Shown one piece after another: positions 60,241 through 64,000 of a stretch of 64,000 bases of DNA (positions within the stretch are counted from its first letter, which is position 1; each line of letters opens with the position of its first letter). The DNA is from Sycon ciliatum (taxonomy: Eukaryota; Porifera; Calcarea; Leucosolenida; Sycettidae), in the NCBI RefSeq assembly GCF_964019385.1, contig NC_088644.1, positions 18,192,358-18,256,357 of the forward strand. Reading direction: 5' to 3'. A model generated the notes under the pieces. The model ran no database searches. It had not been told where the DNA came from and saw only the letters and a program-made list of their open reading frames with translations. A program made the position numbers and the translations under genes.

Positions 60241-60659
60241 TCAGAATATTCATGGCCCATACCATGATTCATGCCATTTATTCATTGCAATCTCATACAG
60301 CTCAGGGGGAGGGGGCATGTATCATAATGTACCAGTACGGTGGTGGAGACAGGCATGCATAAACTAGGATTAGATGAATCACGATGAATAATGCATGAAG
60401 GGGAGGGATCCCAGGATCGAGGAGCTCCAGTGTACAGCACACATCCTGCACGTGCTACATGTACATGTACGTCACCACCTGCGTGTACATGTAGATCACA
60501 GTCAATGGTCACCTGGGGGAGGGCCTAGGGGGCTGGAATACCCCGCCGGGATTGCACCAAATACCTGATTCCTGTAATACCCATACTGGCCATAGCCTTT
60601 TACGTGCACATACATGTACTAGTACATACGGGTACATGTACAAATTGTACAACACATAC

Positions 60660-61250
60660 ATGGCACTACCTGATCAGCATGCGGCACAGGACGTGTTTGA
60701 TAGTTCGCGTGTGAATGCGAGGGTAAGTACACAATTTTCTCGTTAGTTGCATGCAAGAGAGACGATGCGACAGAAAGCGAAGCCCTTTGTAGTTTCTCTC
60801 TCGCACTGGTAATGGCCTGCTGTTGGAGTTGAAATGCTAAGACATAATCCTTGTTTCGCTCTTCTGTGTAGTGTGAAGAGGTCAACGAACATGTAGAGCT
60901 CACTTTGATGAAGTAGGCAAGGCTGTGAGCGCTGTGGCTCAAAGCGATAGGCCCTAAATCTTACGAGATATTTCGAGTGCTATTGTTTGTTGCGAGCGCT
61001 TCGTCTTCGATGAGTCCTGCCTCTTTCCTGGCAGCTGCCCTCCTATAGGACCAACCACGAAGTGACTGTACTCATCTGCAGCCGATCAATGTTATATTGC
61101 ACAAGAAGATATCGTTTTCGCCAAGCCAGTGCCCCGCCAAAGACCATCGCCGTGTCACACCGTCGGAACGAGTTCATGATGAGAAACATCATTCGCGCGA
61201 GCGTGATGAAAAACTATTTCGAAAGACAACATACCGTACTGGCAATATAA
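60660..61250 (+). CDS. candidate two-exon small gene ending in a MITE
   Basis: Exon 1 (60660-60722) starts MALPDQHAAQDVFDSSRVNA and ends at a strong donor AGG/GTAAGT in phase 0. Exon 2 (61035 onward, acceptor TTTCCTGGCAG) continues LPSYRTNHEVTVLICSRSML and is basic. The stop TAA at 61248-61250 lies within the terminal repeat of the MITE that starts at 61247, so the native C-terminus may have been cut off, giving a 92-residue product. No family was recognised. Confidence 0.33.
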
Positions 61251-61571
61251 TTATGTTGCCGCGTAACGCGTAACGCAGGGGGGGTGCGGCGTAACGCGCG
61301 ACCAGGCTAGTGCGACAAATTTTCGTTGAGTTCGTAACGCGCGTCCGGCGGGGTGCGGCGATCTTTTCACTCAAAATGATGCAGCAAAAGCAAAAAAATG
61401 ATGCGGCAATAGCAAAAAAGTGATGCGGCAATAGCAAAAAAAGGACTGCGGCAATATAGAAACCTGTGTAACGGCTCCTGTGCGACTTTGCATGTAACGC
61501 CCTGCGTGCGGCAAACATGTGCCAATGTAACGCTTCATCAGTTCATGGCCTCACTGCGGCAACATAATTAT
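61247..61571. mobile_element. MITE with ATAATTATGTTGCCGC termini
   Basis: ATAATTATGTTGCCGC at the left is mirrored by GCGGCAACATAATTAT at the right. The interior repeats GTAACGCG and GATGCGGCAATAGCAAAAAA. Confidence 0.85.
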
Positions 61572-61978
61572 TATAGCAATAAAAACTGCTTTATGGCAGT
61601 TTTCTAAGAAAAGTTATTGTGTTCTAGTCCATGGACCCCGTCTAAAAAGTAAGAAATTAACGAAATGTGATAGCTGAAAATTAAAATTTCACACAAAACC
61701 TCACAATAATCACAACACTTGAAATGCTGCTTTCAACACTAAACTTGTACTGCACCAACAATTGGCAACATGCATGCATAGGAAAGAGGATCACGAGGGG
61801 AAAATGTCTTCTGCATGTAGCTTTTCATTCTGTGTGTGATTATTGTGAGGTTTTGTGTGAAATTTTAATTTTCAGCTATCACATTTCGTTAATTTCTTAC
61901 TTTTTAGACGGGGTCCATGGACTAGAACACAATAACTTTTCTTAGAAAACTGCCATAAAGCAGTTTTAATTGCTATAA
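61571..61978. mobile_element. long-armed hairpin element
   Basis: Arms of about 150 bp (61571-61721 and 61828-61978) are almost perfect inverted copies (TTATAGCAATAAAAACTGCT ... AGCAGTTTTAATTGCTATAA). It abuts the MITE at 61247-61571. Confidence 0.9.
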
Positions 61979-62855
61979 TTTCTTTTGTTTTTTCTGTCAC
62001 CATGTACCAATCAATGGAATGCCCTATATCAATATGTAAATGATGGCCTTCACATCATATCAATACCATATTATACGCATTGATGTGCAAGCCTTTTCTT
62101 GCAGAAAATGGCACTAGCATAATGCATGTTCTTCTGCGGGGAAACATGTGAGCAGTGGTGGTGATACTTTTTTATACGGAGGCCATTCTGTGCGTGTTGC
62201 TGTTGCAGAATTTCATGAAATTGTCTTGCCTTTCAGATTTCTCCACCCTCAATCAGATTTATTTGAGAAATGTAGCCATGCGCGCGCCAGGTGCGTGTCG
62301 CAGATGTTTTTGTTGATTCTGTGTTTATAATGATTTATAGTCATGGGTTATCGTGATAAGGTCATCCAGCATCATATTGAAACTGAAATCGTAATCCTGT
62401 CGATGTCGATACAACTTTTGGAAGTAGTTCAATGACTTCAAACTGTTAGTCCACGATTGTCTAAAACAACACAGCAAAGGAGGAACAATAAACATGTATT
62501 AAAATGTAAACGAATACATTGCTGAGTCCAAAACCTCGTTCCAACAACTACACTGATCCTGAGGAGAAAAGGGGCAAGGCTATGGTTGGAGGTACTGAGA
62601 GATAAACAAGGCACTCCACAATAATAAAGTCTTACACATCTTTTGGTGAGTATGAATGATATCTAGTCCTCTTTAGGACCTCTTTAGGACGAACACCAAG
62701 GGAACGATGGTATTTATTCTGTGAGCTTAACCTATTTTATAACCAGAGAACACAAATATATCTCCAATAGACATACGAATAGATTTCTTCTACAGCGAAA
62801 GATTCTTAGCCACACCGACTCATTGACTCGTCTCGTATGAAACAATTGAGTCACC
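61979..62855. other. no gene recognised
   Basis: Short open frames only. Confidence 0.35.
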
Positions 62856-63101
62856 AGAGAGATTCTGCAAAACGAAAATGCGTACAAACTTTCGCTCTAC
62901 ATCATGAAGTGCGAAACTTGCAGGGAACGCGAAATGAACTGTCGTAGGAAATTTCGTGAGATCGGGTCATGGCGTACGTGCACTTGGCCCGCGCAAACTA
63001 CGAAAATGTGCAGAACGCAAAGTTCGTGCAAAAATTCGCACACACTTTCGCAAGGACTGTCGCGAAACTTCGTTCGAATTTTCGTTTTGCAGAACCTCTC
63101 T
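62856..63101. mobile_element. MITE with AGAGAGATTCTGCAAAACG termini
   Basis: The left AGAGAGATTCTGCAAAACGA is mirrored by TCGTTTTGCAGAACCTCTCT. It is about 246 bp with TTTCGC(G)-rich inner inverted motifs. Confidence 0.8.
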
Positions 63102-63564
63102 ACTGAAGCTTTCTTTAGCAACATGACGGCAACTGAAACAGCAACAGAGAAAGTACGATACATGTACTCCACATTCTTACAGGTACTACAAACAGATTGC
63201 AGATCGCAATTCTTGCTTTGGCGGCACGAAACTTTATTTGGGGCAGTGCAATCTCGGCGGTATTCACAAATCAAACAGCCCAGACTTGAGTAAACAAATC
63301 CAATCATACAAGTTCGAGATTTTCACGAGACTGCACCCATTGGCTTGTTTCGTATGAAACAAACAAGTTACTGAACCTCTCCACAATAGAGATTTCCCCT
63401 GATATGCGAATTTATTTTGCAAACTCGGTCAATTGGTACTTGAACCTTTCCCTCCAGATTGGGAACTGCCAACGATAGTATGCCACTGACCAGTGCCTTA
63501 CTTGTAACGTACCAATGTACAATGAATATGAGTATTTCGACAACACATCTAACATAAGCCTTAC

Positions 63565-63984
63565 CGTCAAGAAGTTGAACTCGCGTTCTTCGCACACTGT
63601 AGACAAGGGCAAAGAGATAAAAATGGATCTAAATCCGAATAAAATCAGCACACGTTTCCGTAAATGAAAGGTGAACATAAGCAAATGAATCGAAGGAAAC
63701 CGGTCAACTTAGAGATCACCTGTCATCGAGTATTCCGTAAAAGGCGGCCTCGCAGCTCGGCAGCAGAAGAGCAAAATTTAGAAAAGAGATCCTGTCAACT
63801 TTTCCATTATTAATTTCCGCCCTAAAATCAGCACACTTTTCCTGAATGAAAGAGTCAACACAAGCAGAATCAAAGGCAACTGGTCAACTCACCTGTCATT
63901 GAGTAATATTCCGCGAAAGGAGGTCTCAGCAGCGCCGAAACGAAATACGCCAGGCCAGGAGACGAAATATCCGAAACAGTTCAT
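63565..63984 (-). CDS. candidate first two exons of a gene at the window edge
   Basis: ATG at 63982-63984 opens MNCFGYFVSWPGVFRFGAAE and on to a strong donor GACAG/GTGAGT at 63893, phase 2. A 32-bp exon 63565-63596 (acceptor TTGTCTACAG, donor GACG/GTAAGG) joins in phase, adding VRRTRVQLLD. Further exons would lie at lower coordinates. No family was recognised. Confidence 0.27.
63641..63965 (+). repeat. diverged tandem duplication, about 182-bp spacing
   Basis: AAAATCAGCACACGTTTCC, AATCGAAGGAAACCGGTCAA and CACCTGTCATCGAGTATTCC at 63641-63760 recur in diverged form at 63823-63945. Confidence 0.8.
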
Positions 63985-64000
63985 GCAAGAAGCAGTTCCA

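Overview
The window is genomic DNA of an invertebrate metazoan, probably marine and possibly early-branching. The evidence is short phase-coherent exons separated by long introns, LINEs, many short inverted-repeat transposons (MITEs), tRNA-derived SINEs, very long microsatellites and a 200-base scaffold gap. There are no bacterial operons, rRNA genes or CRISPR arrays. The species cannot be named from the sequence alone.

The main gene lies on the minus strand from about 32.0 kb down to 11.09 kb. I can assemble eleven exons whose reading phases all agree: a signal-peptide exon, two cysteine-containing fibronectin-III-like modules with parallel exon phases (E2-E5 and E6-E9), a Ser/Thr-rich stalk with one transmembrane helix (E10), and a terminal exon (E11) with a SEFIR domain split by a glutamine-rich insert. 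This is the architecture of an interleukin-17 receptor. Its introns are full of mobile elements and minisatellites.

Left of this gene (0-11 kb) are a roughly 800-bp (CT)n(CA)n tract, a terminal exon of an unidentified glycoprotein-like gene (2.5 kb, minus), a 5'-truncated LINE reverse transcriptase with a (TAA)n tail (3.5-5.0 kb) and several MITEs. From 33 to 48 kb the window is almost wholly repeats: a palindromic dimer with two tRNA-like arms, SINE copies, nested MITEs, long hairpins and a LINE C-terminal fragment. Four copies of one MITE family (TIR CTGTCCCCGGGG) all have perfect 6-bp target duplications, and a related element sits at 9.0 kb.

Right of the gap (48.3-64 kb) there are several candidate exons with good splice sites, which I cannot join into full genes: minus-strand phase-1/phase-1 exons at 48.4, 55.5 and 57.3 kb, a plus-strand multi-exon candidate at 58.5-60.2 kb with weak resemblance to the L7Ae fold, a plus-strand candidate at 51.3-52.5 kb, a small two-exon gene at 60.7-61.25 kb whose stop codon lies in a MITE, and a first exon at the extreme right edge. 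These are tentative.
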